NCBI GenBank assembly: GCA_001542995.1
Contig: LFLA01000021.1
Location: forward strand, 248,001 to 312,000
Source: Nitrospina sp. LS_NOB
Lineage (GTDB): Bacteria; Nitrospinota; Nitrospinia; Nitrospinales; VA-1
Direction: 5' to 3'
Length of the DNA stretch: 64,000 bases
The notes under the pieces are model-generated. The model made no database searches. It worked only from the letters and a program-made list of their open reading frames with translations, and was not told the DNA's origin. Every line of letters begins with the position of its first letter. The stretch's first letter is position 1. This document shows, piece after piece, positions 1-8,910 of this stretch. Made by a program: the position numbers and the translations under genes.

Positions 1-2
1 AA

Positions 3-848
3 CCTGTTTTTGGCCAGGAGGTGAAAGTGCAGTCCTCCTCCCCAACTGGCGGAGGATGCATCAACCAGACCTCCGTTCTGCAATTGAACAATGGTGAGCG
101 GGTTTTCCTGAAATATAATTCCCACCCTGCTCCGGATTTCTTCGCCGCCGAATCCAAAGGCCTTAAACTTCTCGCCCAAGCAGAGAACGGACCACGAATC
201 CCAAAGCCACTGGCTTTACAGAATTCCCAAAGACCCTCCTTTCTCATCCTGGAATATATTGAGGAGTCTTCTCCCGGGTCCGATTTCCCAGTCCGCTTCG
301 CCCGGTCTCTGGCCGAACTTCATCGTGTCACTCATGACAACTTCGGTCTGGACCATGACAATTATATTGGCAGTACCCCGCAGAAAAATACCCATGAAAC
401 CAATGGCACCCATTTCTTCCGCAACCACAGGTTGCGATATCAGCAGGAACTTGCCAGAAAGTCCGGAAAGCTCCCCAGTGCTACCGATAAAAATCTCAGC
501 AAGCTATGCGATCGGCTTGAAAACTACTTCGATATTTCAGGGGAAAAACCAGCCTTGCTGCATGGAGACCTGTGGTCAGGAAATTATTTTCCTGACCGGG
601 ACCACATCCCCTGTATTTTTGATCCGGCAGTTTATTTTGGTTTGCGTGAGGCCGATCTGGCCATGACCGAACTTTTTGGCAGACTGCCGCAAAGGTTTTA
701 TGATGCTTATCACGAAGCTTTTCCGCTGAACTCGGGATATGAAGAGAGAAAGAACCTGTACAACCTGTACCACCTTTTGAACCACCTGAACCTTTTTGGC
801 GGTTCCTACCTTGGGTCTGTGGAACAGGTGCTGAAACGCTACAACTAG
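3..848 (+). CDS. fructosamine kinase family protein (5' end outside window)
   Basis: Member of the fructosamine/ketosamine-3-kinase family, which phosphorylates sugar amines formed by protein glycation so that they break down. The reading frame is open to the window edge, and the first visible residues already lie in the family's N-terminal strand, just before the nucleotide-loop motif GGGCINQ, so about 10-15 residues are probably missing upstream. A GTG at 21 is a possible but less likely start. The catalytic loop HGDLWSGN (residues 181-188 counted from the GTG) and the following FDP motif near 200 are intact. The stop codon touches a palindromic repeat. Confidence 0.85.
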   Translation, partial: PVFGQEVKVQSSSPTGGGCINQTSVLQLNNGERVFLKYNSHPAPDFFAAESKGLKLLAQAENGPRIPKPLALQNSQRPSFLILEYIEESSPGSDFPVRFARSLAELHRVTHDNFGLDHDNYIGSTPQKNTHETNGTHFFRNHRLRYQQELARKSGKLPSATDKNLSKLCDRLENYFDISGEKPALLHGDLWSGNYFPDRDHIPCIFDPAVYFGLREADLAMTELFGRLPQRFYDAYHEAFPLNSGYEERKNLYNLYHLLNHLNLFGGSYLGSVEQVLKRYN

Positions 849-993
849 GCGCCACTCGGCGTGGCGCCCGACTCACAATAACATGAATGGGCAGCAACAA
901 GTTATCTCGGCCTAAGATGCCATTACACACTGGTACCAAGCTTTTGGCGGTCGCGCTAGCGTCACCGCCCTATTGCCGCCAGCCGCTGGCTGG
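848..993. repeat. palindromic repeat module after the fructosamine kinase gene
   Basis: The 8-base arms GGCGCCAC and GTGGCGCC surround a TCGGC loop at 848-868; the first G is the last base of the TAG stop. About 20 bases on, 890-912 resembles the second repeat module seen elsewhere (GTTATCTCGGCC). A further GC-rich dyad (GCCAGC/GCTGGC) lies at about 978-991, just before the next gene's end. The hairpin might also stop transcription, but no T-run follows. Confidence 0.6.
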
Positions 994-1761
994 CTAGAAG
1001 CCGCCGCCAATTTTAGCTATGAAGGTATTCAGTTCTCTTTCGATGGGACCATCCCAGTTTTTAATTTCTGTGGCCAGTGTGGCAAGGACGGCTTTGCCTT
1101 CACTTATTTCCATTGCGCTGGCAATGCTGACCAGGATTCTTGAACCATAACGGTCAACCAGGCCATGTTCTTCCGCAGCACGAAAAGCCATATCCGGCCC
1201 TAGAATCATCGCCCAGGCCTGGATGACAGAGACTTGGGTCGACTCCCTGAACCGGAGGGAATCCAAACCTTCCATATAGGTTTCCGCGTCCATCTCGCCC
1301 AACTCGAATTTCTCAATCAACTGCTTCAGATTTTCTTCTTTCGATTCCACCTTTTGGAATATATATTCGAAAAACTTGGCTTCCGATTTTTTCAATTCCG
1401 CCATGTTCCAGGGACAAGTAAAATCTACGTCCTGATCCCTGGACTTATTGGCCCGCCGGGCTTCCCTCTCGATCTTGTAGAGGCATTTGGGGCATCGCTT
1501 ACCTGCGTCATGATTGAACTCGCCTCCGCAGGAACAGGGAGCCAGAACACTTTGAAAAGCCAGGGCCAGGGCCTCCCCTTTTAACCCCAACACATCTCGG
1601 AAGGCAACCCGCACCGGGTTAGTGCCAGCCACCGATATACATCGAACGCATGAGGAGCAATGAATCAGATAGGTGTTGTCCCCTTCCTCAGGTTCAATGA
1701 CAGGCTCAAAAATCTCCGGGCAGAGAGTACACTGCACTTCTTTCTGAAATGTATCAACCAT
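994..1761 (-). CDS. zinc-ribbon protein of unknown function
   Basis: 255 residues, not assigned to a named family. The N-terminal 120 residues hold cysteine pairs typical of zinc ribbons: CTLC, CSSC followed by a further Cys, CSC and CPKC. The middle is charged and probably helical, with an EAKFFEYIFQKVESKEENLKQ stretch broken by glutamates; the C-terminal third looks like a mixed alpha domain. There is no signal peptide, so it is probably cytoplasmic. It lies downstream of the oxidoreductase operon but is separated from it by a strong terminator, so it is expressed on its own. A nucleic-acid or protein-binding role is only a guess. Confidence 0.7.
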   Translation of the reverse strand: MVDTFQKEVQCTLCPEIFEPVIEPEEGDNTYLIHCSSCVRCISVAGTNPVRVAFRDVLGLKGEALALAFQSVLAPCSCGGEFNHDAGKRCPKCLYKIEREARRANKSRDQDVDFTCPWNMAELKKSEAKFFEYIFQKVESKEENLKQLIEKFELGEMDAETYMEGLDSLRFRESTQVSVIQAWAMILGPDMAFRAAEEHGLVDRYGSRILVSIASAMEISEGKAVLATLATEIKNWDGPIERELNTFIAKIGGGF

Positions 1762-1856
1762 CCGTTTGTTCCTCAGATTGCATTAAAATTAATAGCTTGA
1801 TTGTTTAGATGAGGGAAATTAGCCCCGGTTCTAAAAATATCACGTCTCAAACAGGC

Positions 1857-1888
1857 AAAAAAAAACCCATGACCCGGGGGCCATGGGT
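1857..1888 (-). terminator. intrinsic terminator of the 2-oxoacid oxidoreductase operon
   Basis: On the minus strand a stem of ACCCATG/CATGGGT, extended inward by GC pairs, is followed by nine T residues (A-run at 1857-1865 on the plus strand). It lies about 20 bases beyond the end of the ferredoxin-like subunit gene. Confidence 0.85.
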
Positions 1889-1907
1889 CCAATACAGTTT
1901 CAGGGTT

Positions 1908-2189
1908 TTAGCCGGAGTAGGCTTGGCCTAAAGCAGCCGATTCAGCTTCTTGACCACCCATAATAACCTTACCCGTTATCACGTCCACAGGAAACATGGT
2001 GATCGCATTATGGGTGCTACAAACCACCTTACAAAGGTCACAACCCTTACAACGAGGTTCAATCACTATAGCCTTTGTCGTGGCCTCATCCAGCATAATG
2101 GTATCTGCTTCTGGACAGTACATGATGCACAGTCGGCAACCCTTTTCAGCGATACATTTATCATTATCTACCCAAGCAATGTTATACAC
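1908..2189 (-). CDS. porD: 2-oxoacid:ferredoxin oxidoreductase, ferredoxin-like subunit
   Basis: 93-residue protein with two [4Fe-4S] sites that would pass electrons between the TPP-bound intermediate and ferredoxin. The second site is a classical CKGCDLCKVVC. The first is spaced C-x5-C-x2-C-x3-CP (from residue 12), slightly longer than usual. The start is a GTG with GAGGAG eight to nine bases upstream. It is the last gene of a five-gene operon, followed at once by a terminator. In the family this is the delta subunit of pyruvate or 2-oxoglutarate:ferredoxin oxidoreductase; the sequence alone does not say which substrate is used. Confidence 0.8.
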   Translation of the reverse strand: MYNIAWVDNDKCIAEKGCRLCIMYCPEADTIMLDEATTKAIVIEPRCKGCDLCKVVCSTHNAITMFPVDVITGKVIMGGQEAESAALGQAYSG

Positions 2190-2252
2190 TTCAAAACTCT
2201 CCTCAATTAAAAAAGGTTAAAACCAAATACCGACTGATTTCACTAAAAACGA

Positions 2253-2936
2253 TTAAACTTCTACCAGCTGCAAGTCCTGCGTCTTGGCCCATTCTTCGCT
2301 TAACCTATAGGACTCAATGATGGTGTCCATATTGGCCTTTAGAAGCTGTTCTTTTTTGGCATATTTTTTCTTAATGGCTTCGTCAAGTGTTGCGGTACCC
2401 CCGGAAGCCACGTACTTTTTACCAAAACGCTCCTGCAAAGCACCATCTAAAGCATCAATAGTTACAATTTTGGTAATGCCTGCGCAGGCCCCGATCATTG
2501 CCATGTTGGTGGAAAGCTCGGTTTTCCCGATTTCCAGAGCCAACTTGGTCGCATCATGATTGAGCACCTTCACATTGAGGTCTTCCAGCCTTTTATGATC
2601 TTCATCGGATAGGAGATCGGCCGGGGTATTAATAATGACCAAGCCATTTTCCCTGATTCCAGAATAAAAAGGAGCCGTATAACTTTTCTGCATGGTAATA
2701 ACCTGGGCGTGAAACACCATGATGATATCTGGGAATACCAGCTCGCCCCGGTCATAGATACGCTCAGTTCCTATTCTGCAATAACTTTCGGCGGGTGCCA
2801 TGCGTTTTTCAGCGCCAAAAAAGGGATTCGAAATAGAAAATTTTCCATCTCGATTGGCAGCCATGGCCAATAGATGCGCGGCTGTAACTGCCCCCTGCCC
2901 TCCCAAACCGGAAATCCGGATATTCATCCTTGCCAT
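2253..2936 (-). CDS. porG: 2-oxoacid:ferredoxin oxidoreductase gamma subunit
   Basis: 227 residues with the typical N-terminal motif RISGLGGQGAVTAAHLLA of the gamma domain, which takes part in CoA binding and contacts between subunits. Its length suits a separate gamma subunit rather than a fused one. It lies 20 bases downstream of the beta gene and 63 bases upstream of the ferredoxin-like gene, all in one direction. With alpha, beta, ferredoxin-like and CODH-like subunits it forms the five-subunit type described for reductive TCA bacteria such as Hydrogenobacter; that comparison rests on known families. Confidence 0.85.
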   Translation of the reverse strand: MARMNIRISGLGGQGAVTAAHLLAMAANRDGKFSISNPFFGAEKRMAPAESYCRIGTERIYDRGELVFPDIIMVFHAQVITMQKSYTAPFYSGIRENGLVIINTPADLLSDEDHKRLEDLNVKVLNHDATKLALEIGKTELSTNMAMIGACAGITKIVTIDALDGALQERFGKKYVASGGTATLDEAIKKKYAKKEQLLKANMDTIIESYRLSEEWAKTQDLQLVEV

Positions 2937-2956
2937 TGTATTAAAACTCCTATTTC

Positions 2957-3865
2957 TTAAGCGTTGACCGGCTTTTTAGCTGCTTTAGCCGCTTTTTTTC
3001 TTTCCTTGGTTTCTTCTTTAATAACATCCAGAAGCTTCTGGGCTTCATCGGTTATGTACTCTTTCTGAACAAACCGACCACCAATGGTTTCGGAATCTTT
3101 CATTTCATCCAAACCTTCCATGCTCTGCTTGCCAATCTCAAGAATACAAGGAGTATAAAGCTGAACAAACGTGGGGCCTATTTCCCGCGCCACATAAATA
3201 GCATTTTTAATGACCTGCTCCACCCGGTTGGGTTTGCTGACTGTCAAGACAGCTACATAAGCACAACCTGCTTCCCGGGCAATTTCCGCCAAACGCACCT
3301 TTTCAAAGTTCTTGCCTTTCGGAGCCATCTTGGCGACAAAGCCTTTCTGCATCAGGCCGCTTTCCTGACCGCCCGTGTTGGCATAAAGTTCATTATCAAA
3401 ACAAATGGTGGTGAACTTTTCCAGACGGAACCAGGACTGCATGGTCATGTCCAAGCCGATATCAACGGTTGCCCCGTCTCCGGCCAGAACCACGACATCC
3501 TTTTCTCGATCCGGAAATCGGCTAGCCAAAGTCCGTTTCAAACCGGAGGCAATGGCATTCTGATTGCCAAACAAAGAATGGATGTTATGCACCGCAACAT
3601 GTGGGAACACCAAGCTGGTACAACCGGTGGAACCGACAAATACCGTATCTTCTGGAGCCGGCAAACTGGCCAGAATATAACGGAAAGCGATGGACTCCGG
3701 ACAACCCGCACACAAAGAATGTTGCTCGATCAATTCTTTGGAGGAACCGATGTCCTTCCAACCGCGATCCTGATTGCCGAAAGTGGCTGTTGCAACCAGT
3801 TCCTGATACTCTGGCGGCATGATATCTGCCAGATCTTCACTTATTTGGATTTTTTCCTTGCTCAT
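2957..3865 (-). CDS. porB: 2-oxoacid:ferredoxin oxidoreductase beta subunit (TPP-binding)
   Basis: 302 residues. This subunit binds thiamine diphosphate and Mg, and a [4Fe-4S] cluster. The LCAGCPESI motif near residue 52 supplies N-terminal cluster cysteines. VVLAGDGATVDIGLDMTMQS is the GDG-type TPP/Mg motif, and the following FDNELYANTGGQESG completes the site. The C-terminus is lysine/alanine-rich (KERKKAAKAAKKP). With the alpha subunit it would catalyse reversible oxidative decarboxylation of a 2-oxoacid, run as reductive carboxylation of acetyl-CoA or succinyl-CoA in an rTCA organism. Confidence 0.9.
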   Translation of the reverse strand: MSKEKIQISEDLADIMPPEYQELVATATFGNQDRGWKDIGSSKELIEQHSLCAGCPESIAFRYILASLPAPEDTVFVGSTGCTSLVFPHVAVHNIHSLFGNQNAIASGLKRTLASRFPDREKDVVVLAGDGATVDIGLDMTMQSWFRLEKFTTICFDNELYANTGGQESGLMQKGFVAKMAPKGKNFEKVRLAEIAREAGCAYVAVLTVSKPNRVEQVIKNAIYVAREIGPTFVQLYTPCILEIGKQSMEGLDEMKDSETIGGRFVQKEYITDEAQKLLDVIKEETKERKKAAKAAKKPVNA

Positions 3866-3935
3866 AAATTCCCCTTAAATTAATTTCCCGATTTGGGAAA
3901 GGTAACTTTATAAAATTAGCTCGGGCAAACTACCG

Positions 3936-5174
3936 TTACATCCTGAGTTTCTCGGTTTCCATGCCCAAATGAATTTTGATCTGTTCCACAATAACCTCGC
4001 AAGGCAAGGTCATGCCACCGCAAACATGCGGCCCCTCATAAACTCTTTCGTTATCCGGGATGATGGACTTGATTTCACGAGCCAGCCAACCGGTCACATT
4101 AAATTCTGGAACAAAAATATGTTTCGCGTTTTTGGTAACCCGCTTGATCTCTTCAGTGGGGAACGGACGAATGGTTTTGATTTTAACCAGTCCCACCTTA
4201 ACACCGTCTTCTTCAAGAAGGCGGATGGCTTCCCGGCTCTGCGATACTGCAGTTCCAGAGGCCACAATCAGAATCTCCCGGTCCGTGTTCTGTTCGTCAA
4301 TCAAACCATCCAGAAGAGGAATGGTGTGCTTGCGGGAACGCTCAACCGCTGACCTGATTTCCTGTTGCCATGAAGCATGGGTGGCATAACTGATGTAATT
4401 GGATTTCATGACAAACGGATCGCGCATCATGCGGAACGGAGAGGTTTCCATATCCATAACCGGTTGCGGATTTCTGTACGGATCATAAGGAGTCAGTGTC
4501 AGGTCCAACGGAGGAAGCTCTACCGTATCCTTGGTGTGGGTCACGAAAAAACCGTCACAGCATACCGCAATCGGGACATGCACATCCGGTTGTTCAGCAA
4601 CGATAAAACCTTTCAATATAAAATCAAAAAGGTCTTGCGCCGTTTCAGCATGCCAGACCAGCATTCCCGTCTCAAGCAGGTAATACATTTCCAACGTATC
4701 AGGCTGAATGCTCAGAGGAGAATTCACTCCCCGGCAAGTCACACAAACCTGAATCGGCAATCGTGCCCCGGCCCACATGGGAAAATTTTCCATGGCCCGC
4801 AGAGTACCCGGACCCGCAGTGGTAGTAAAAACCCGGTGTCCACCAAAGGCAGCACCTGCACATTGCCCCATAACTGCAAACTCACTCTCACCACGAAAGT
4901 ATTCGTCCAGGTAACCTTCCGCATAAATTTCGCCGATCAAAGCCGCCGCTTCACTCTGAGGAGTGATGGGATAAGCCACGGAAGTTCCCACACTGGCTCG
5001 TTTGATGGCTTCGCGAATGACTTCACTACCGGTCAGGAAACTGGCTGTTTGCTCAGCCTTATAAAAGATGTCATTAACATCCGTATAAGTCTGATTCATT
5101 CTGTTTTTCTGACCGAGTTTTTCATGGGTCGAAGCTATGATCCTTTTATTCTTAAGGTCCACTGTTTTATTCAT
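3936..5174 (-). CDS. porA: 2-oxoacid:ferredoxin oxidoreductase alpha subunit
   Basis: 412 residues. It begins with an unconserved extension of about 45 residues, then the pyrimidine-binding TPP half domain (EVIREAIKRASVGTSVAYPITPQSE split over residues 50-75), the GESEFAVMGQCAGAAFGG segment, and a transketolase C-terminal-like domain II (ILIVASGTAVSQSREAIRLL). The start ATG has GGGAG eight bases upstream. The gene follows the CODH-like subunit gene, with the beta gene downstream. The absence of fused gamma and ferredoxin domains separates it from the large single-chain pyruvate enzyme of anaerobes. Confidence 0.9.
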   Translation of the reverse strand: MNKTVDLKNKRIIASTHEKLGQKNRMNQTYTDVNDIFYKAEQTASFLTGSEVIREAIKRASVGTSVAYPITPQSEAAALIGEIYAEGYLDEYFRGESEFAVMGQCAGAAFGGHRVFTTTAGPGTLRAMENFPMWAGARLPIQVCVTCRGVNSPLSIQPDTLEMYYLLETGMLVWHAETAQDLFDFILKGFIVAEQPDVHVPIAVCCDGFFVTHTKDTVELPPLDLTLTPYDPYRNPQPVMDMETSPFRMMRDPFVMKSNYISYATHASWQQEIRSAVERSRKHTIPLLDGLIDEQNTDREILIVASGTAVSQSREAIRLLEEDGVKVGLVKIKTIRPFPTEEIKRVTKNAKHIFVPEFNVTGWLAREIKSIIPDNERVYEGPHVCGGMTLPCEVIVEQIKIHLGMETEKLRM

Positions 5175-5251
5175 AAAATTTACTCCCGTATAAAGAGTGC
5201 TTTAAGATGATTAAAAAATTACTATCTACAGGTTTTCAACCTGGTTATATA

Positions 5252-5893
5252 TTAAGCCGGTTGTTCGATGATGCCGGTCCGGCCCATTTTAAATTGCTGA
5301 AACGGAATGGCCTGAGATTCCACACCCTCCGATTTCAATTTTTTAATAGCTTCCCTAAGTTTGGTAATCATTGCCAGATCCGCATCACGAAAAGAGAGAC
5401 ACGCGTCTTCATGCCCGGCCATGGCACACATTGCTATTGTATAACAATTCGTCCCCCCGCGGATAATCTTTAGAGACAAATTAGCCATATGGCAATGAAC
5501 CCCAATAAAAATACAGACATCGATCTTGTTATGCCAGATGGTCAAATTCGGATGGTTGGGGTTGATCTCAAACTCCGCTTCAATCTTGGGATATTTGGGC
5601 CGATAGTCCGCCATGGGGATCAACCGCATCGGAACCTCATTAGCCAACTCCCGAAGGGCTGTAGCTTTCTCCGCCACATGATCGTTCCATTTCCACAGCA
5701 CCAAAGGTCCCGGAAAAATAGTTGGGACTTTGGCCCCTAAAATCTTTCTGGCGGCAACTTCATAAGCCTCATCCACGGGCACAATCTCACCTTCTATATG
5801 CGCTTCCCCAGGATCAGGCAAGACGTTTCCCATTGATGCTGCAGCGGGAGGTAAAAATGCCTCCGGCCCAGGTAAGACCTTATATTGGCTCAT
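5252..5893 (-). CDS. CO dehydrogenase/acetyl-CoA synthase subunit-like protein, fifth subunit of the oxidoreductase
   Basis: 213 residues, resembling the small CODH/ACS subunit of archaea (often annotated as carbon monoxide dehydrogenase beta subunit family). Recognisable parts are PTIFPGPLVLW, the HNKIDVCIFIGVHCH segment, and a core with alternating strands and helices. No CODH catalytic gene is present nearby. It is the first gene of the operon, with AAGGATT six bases before the ATG and a promoter about 46 bases upstream. In known five-subunit pyruvate and 2-oxoglutarate oxidoreductases of Aquificales and nitrite oxidisers a protein of this type accompanies A, B, G and ferredoxin subunits; its role may be structural or protective, which is inference. 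Confidence 0.7.
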   Translation of the reverse strand: MSQYKVLPGPEAFLPPAAASMGNVLPDPGEAHIEGEIVPVDEAYEVAARKILGAKVPTIFPGPLVLWKWNDHVAEKATALRELANEVPMRLIPMADYRPKYPKIEAEFEINPNHPNLTIWHNKIDVCIFIGVHCHMANLSLKIIRGGTNCYTIAMCAMAGHEDACLSFRDADLAMITKLREAIKKLKSEGVESQAIPFQQFKMGRTGIIEQPA

Positions 5894-5938
5894 TCTGATA
5901 ATCCTTAGTGTAAGTTAAATTTGAAGAAAAAGAACCTA

Positions 5939-5967
5939 ATAATAAACCAGGCCAAAAAAGTTGTCAA
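5939..5967 (-). promoter_or_regulatory. sigma70-type promoter of the oxidoreductase operon
   Basis: On the minus strand, a perfect -35 TTGACA (5962-5967) is followed after exactly 17 bases by TATTAT (5939-5944). Transcription would start near 5932, leaving a leader of about 40 bases before the first ATG of the operon. Confidence 0.7.
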
Positions 5968-6298
5968 ACCTTAATAACTGAAATAGCTTAGGTCATTCTT
6001 AAATTCGTGTTTACCCAGTATATCCCGGCTCCTGCCTGCACCTAATATAATCCCAAAATCCAGCCGAGCCCGCAGGCTCCTCGGAGCAAGGATTAAAGTC
6101 CTTAAACCTTTATTTAGTAGGAGGTTTGAAAGAAAAAAGGTCCTAAATCCCTACAAACATTTGACAATTCCTGCAACTCCGCTTACATCGACAAGGGCTC
6201 AAAAAAATCCCATTCCTGGCTTATCGACAATTTGACGGGTCCTATAAGCTGGCGTTACCGTTTTATTCGCCCTTCGCCTCCACTCCGAGTGGCGCCGG
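5968..6298. other. non-coding stretch upstream of the oxidoreductase operon
   Basis: No credible gene seen. The stretch carries short GC-rich inverted segments near 6065-6085 (GAGCC and GGCTC around GCAG). At its right edge, 6280-6296, lies a copy of the palindromic repeat (CCACTCCGAGTGGCGCC), two bases from the stop of the ferritin-like gene. A long 5' regulatory region or a small RNA cannot be excluded. Confidence 0.4.
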
Positions 6299-6808
6299 TT
6301 AGAGTTTCGTTTTCAAATCCTGCAACATGGAGAGGTGTTTTTTCTCCTCGACCAGCAAATGTGAAAAGATGACCCTCACATCCAGCTTCTTCTCTTTCTC
6401 CAACAAACTCTGAAGCATTTCAATTGATCTTCTTTCCGATTCAATGCCCAAGTCGAGAGCCTGCTTGTCGCTATCAATATTTTGCGTGGAAGAAACACTC
6501 AAAGCAGGAAAAATTTTTCCCTCCAGTTCTTCACTAATAAAACGCGACAAATGCTCTTTGGGCCTGCTCCGACTCGCTATGGCTGGTTGCAAGTAGCGGG
6601 ACTTTTCCTGCAGGGTCTGGATATGTTCTCTCTCCTCATCGGCCAAACGGGAAAACATCTCCCGGACCTTGGGATTCTGAACTTTCTTGCCCGCCGACTC
6701 ATAAAAAAACAGGCCTTCCTTTTCAATGAATAGACTGATCTCAATCGCATCCATACATTGAAACGAAGCCCTGCCCGTATCTGCACTCTCTGTTTTTCTT
6801 TTTTCCAT
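6299..6808 (-). CDS. ferritin-like/rubrerythrin-type diiron protein
   Basis: 169 residues with the pattern of a four-helix ferritin-like fold: an EKEGLFFYESAG helix near residue 30, EEREHIQTL near 58, an ExE-type helix around residues 120-126 (GIESERRSIEML), and EEKKHLSML near the end. These glutamates and histidines match the two ExxH-type pairs that bind a diiron centre. There is no C-terminal rubredoxin domain, so it is rubrerythrin-like only in its helical part. Likely tasks are peroxide or iron handling. The start ATG follows a weak Shine-Dalgarno. Its stop codon sits two bases from a palindromic repeat. Confidence 0.75.
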   Translation of the reverse strand: MEKRKTESADTGRASFQCMDAIEISLFIEKEGLFFYESAGKKVQNPKVREMFSRLADEEREHIQTLQEKSRYLQPAIASRSRPKEHLSRFISEELEGKIFPALSVSSTQNIDSDKQALDLGIESERRSIEMLQSLLEKEKKLDVRVIFSHLLVEEKKHLSMLQDLKTKL

Positions 6809-7056
6809 TTACATCCCTGAAATCTTAAGGGCACTTTAAAGGTTTACGTTTGCGCCGCCCTGGGTCACAAAAAACAATTTATCACAGCTTTTCGTCCACT
6901 TCTTTTGAAGAATCGATAAAAAATCGCAGGAATCAAATTTCTTCAATAAAAAGAATGTGTTATAGTTGAGGCAGAAAATCTGGAACGCGTGACCATGTCT
7001 AAAAACAGGACTCCAATCCCGGTCAACACCATCCATTTTTATTCAAGATCAGAATC

Positions 7057-7488
7057 ATGAAAAAAGTCGAAATATTTACCGACGGGGGATGCAAGGGCAA
7101 TCCGGGTCCCGGCGGTTACGGATGCATCATTCAACAAAATGGTGACATTCAGGAAATCAAGGGGGGACACCCACAAACCACCAACAACATCATGGAAATG
7201 ACCGCCGCCATCGTCGCCCTGAAACAGCTCCAGGAACCCTGCGAGATTAAATTAACGACCGATTCGCAATATGTCGTAAAGGGAATAACAGAATGGATGA
7301 AAGGCTGGATCCGCAACGGCTGGAAAACGGCATCGCGCCAACCCGTGAAAAACCGGGAACTCTGGCAGGAACTGGATAAGGTGAGCCAGCCCCATACCAT
7401 CCAATGGATTTGGGTAAAAGGCCACAGTGGCCATCCGCAAAACGAACGCTGTGACCAACTGGCTAATGAAGCCATTGCAGAACTTTAG
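7057..7488 (+). CDS. rnhA: ribonuclease HI
   Basis: 143 residues, the usual length. It removes RNA from RNA-DNA hybrids in the cytoplasm. The four catalytic acids are visible: D9 in [15 protein letters not shown]47 in NNIMEMTA, D69 in TTDSQYV and D133 in NERCDQLAN. The mobile-loop histidine is H123 (KGHSG). The basic handle segment between residues 80 and 100 ([19 protein letters not shown]) marks it as the E. coli-type enzyme. It appears to be a single-gene unit ahead of mltA. Confidence 0.95.
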   Translation: MKKVEIFTDGGCKGNPGPGGYGCIIQQNGDIQEIKGGHPQTTNNIMEMTAAIVALKQLQEPCEIKLTTDSQYVVKGITEWMKGWIRNGWKTASRQPVKNRELWQELDKVSQPHTIQWIWVKGHSGHPQNERCDQLANEAIAEL

Positions 7489-7554
7489 AATACCCACTAA
7501 AGACACGGGTAAAAGAACCGATCATAAACTATAGATTTTTAATCGGACGATAGA

Positions 7555-8910
7555 ATGATGATCCCGCAACGGTCTCTTTTCAAAAAAAATTCAACTCTTC
7601 TCTACATCTTTATTCTGAGCCTTTTCTTTTTAGTCGCATCCTGCTCCACCAAAGGACCGGACTCCCGCACAGGCTCTTACCCCGACCATACCGAAAAACT
7701 TGGAAGTCTTAAGGACTATGATTTCGACTACCGGAGAGACAGACTCCGGAAATTAGATAAGGAAAGCGAAAAAAGTCTGGAACAGGAGTTGAAATCGCTC
7801 AGCGGTCCGGCAACTCTTGACGATTTGGTAGGGTTCGCCGACGATTTGGGCCGCGCCTCACTGGAAAAAGCCATCACCAACCAACTCCAGGCCATGTTTG
7901 AACAAGAGACTTCTACTCCAGTCAGGCTGGGGTCGTTCACCTTGACGCGCGGGCGTCTTGTGGAAACCCTGGAAGCTTTTCTAGATATTCTAAAGCGCGA
8001 TCTGCCTTTTGAGGAATTCAACAGAAAGATTTCAGAAGAATTCGTTCTCTACCGGGTTGGCAAGGGGAAAAATAAAAAAATGCTGTTCACCGGTTATTAC
8101 CGGCCCGTCATGCAGGCCAGCCCGGTTCGAACCCCCCTCTACCGCTACCCGATCTACCGGATGCCCGAGCATGGCCTGCCACAGGTGAAGTATAAAAACG
8201 GAATTCAACTGGTCGGCACCCATACCGGGATTAAAAAAATCCGCGAATCTTATTTGAAAAAAAAGGCGTGGCAGCGTTTCACCCGCGAGGAAATTGACCG
8301 CAAAGGTGTCTTAAGAGGACAGGGACTGGAAGTCGCTTGGCTCAAGGACGATCTTGATCGGTTCTTCCTGCATATTCAAGGTTCCGGCATGTTGGAGTTT
8401 CCCGATGGAAGTCGGCAGGGTGTGGGCTATCAAGGCTCCAACCAATATTCTTACACCGGCATCGGGAAACTGATGATTCAAGATGGGGTCATCGATATCT
8501 CGCAAGGTTCCATGCAAGGCATCAAAAAATATTTCGCCGATCATCCGCAGGATATCGCCAAGTACCTCTATCAGAATAAACGCTATATCTTTTTCACCCT
8601 CAGCGATGATGGACCGCGTGGGTCAGGTGGAGGAGAGCTCGTGGGCGGACGTTCCATCGCCACCGACAAATCCATTTACCCGGCTGGAGGACTGGCCTTC
8701 ATAAAAGTCCGGCAACCCGTGCTCGACAAGAACAACAAGATCGTCCGCTGGAAACCTATTTCAAGATTTGTGGTGGATCAGGATACCGGAAGCGCTATTC
8801 GTGGACCGGGACGGGGGGATCTGTTTTTTGGAACCGGGCAAGAAGCTGGAGCTAAAGCGGGTCACTACCATGAACGGGGAATCGTCTATTACCTGATCAA
8901 AAAAAGCTGA
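7555..8910 (+). CDS. mltA: membrane-bound lytic murein transglycosylase A
   Basis: 451 residues. It cleaves peptidoglycan glycan strands to 1,6-anhydro products. The N-terminus is a lipoprotein signal with lipobox LVASC near residue 30, so it is probably anchored to the outer membrane. The central MltA domain begins around LFTGYYRPVMQAS and includes GSGMLEFPDGSRQGVGYQG. The C-terminal 3D domain has the catalytic-type aspartate in VVDQDTGSAIRGPGRGDLF. The region between residues 30 and 130 is charged and specific to this lineage. Its stop directly abuts the stop of the convergent phosphoribosyltransferase gene. Confidence 0.92.
   Translation: MMIPQRSLFKKNSTLLYIFILSLFFLVASCSTKGPDSRTGSYPDHTEKLGSLKDYDFDYRRDRLRKLDKESEKSLEQELKSLSGPATLDDLVGFADDLGRASLEKAITNQLQAMFEQETSTPVRLGSFTLTRGRLVETLEAFLDILKRDLPFEEFNRKISEEFVLYRVGKGKNKKMLFTGYYRPVMQASPVRTPLYRYPIYRMPEHGLPQVKYKNGIQLVGTHTGIKKIRESYLKKKAWQRFTREEIDRKGVLRGQGLEVAWLKDDLDRFFLHIQGSGMLEFPDGSRQGVGYQGSNQYSYTGIGKLMIQDGVIDISQGSMQGIKKYFADHPQDIAKYLYQNKRYIFFTLSDDGPRGSGGGELVGGRSIATDKSIYPAGGLAFIKVRQPVLDKNNKIVRWKPISRFVVDQDTGSAIRGPGRGDLFFGTGQEAGAKAGHYHERGIVYYLIKKS

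Noticed and set aside
4377-5210. Long plus-strand frame of 277 codons opposite the alpha subunit gene
   Set aside because: Its product has no recognisable motif and mirrors the coding pattern of the clearly conserved oxidoreductase alpha gene on the other strand.
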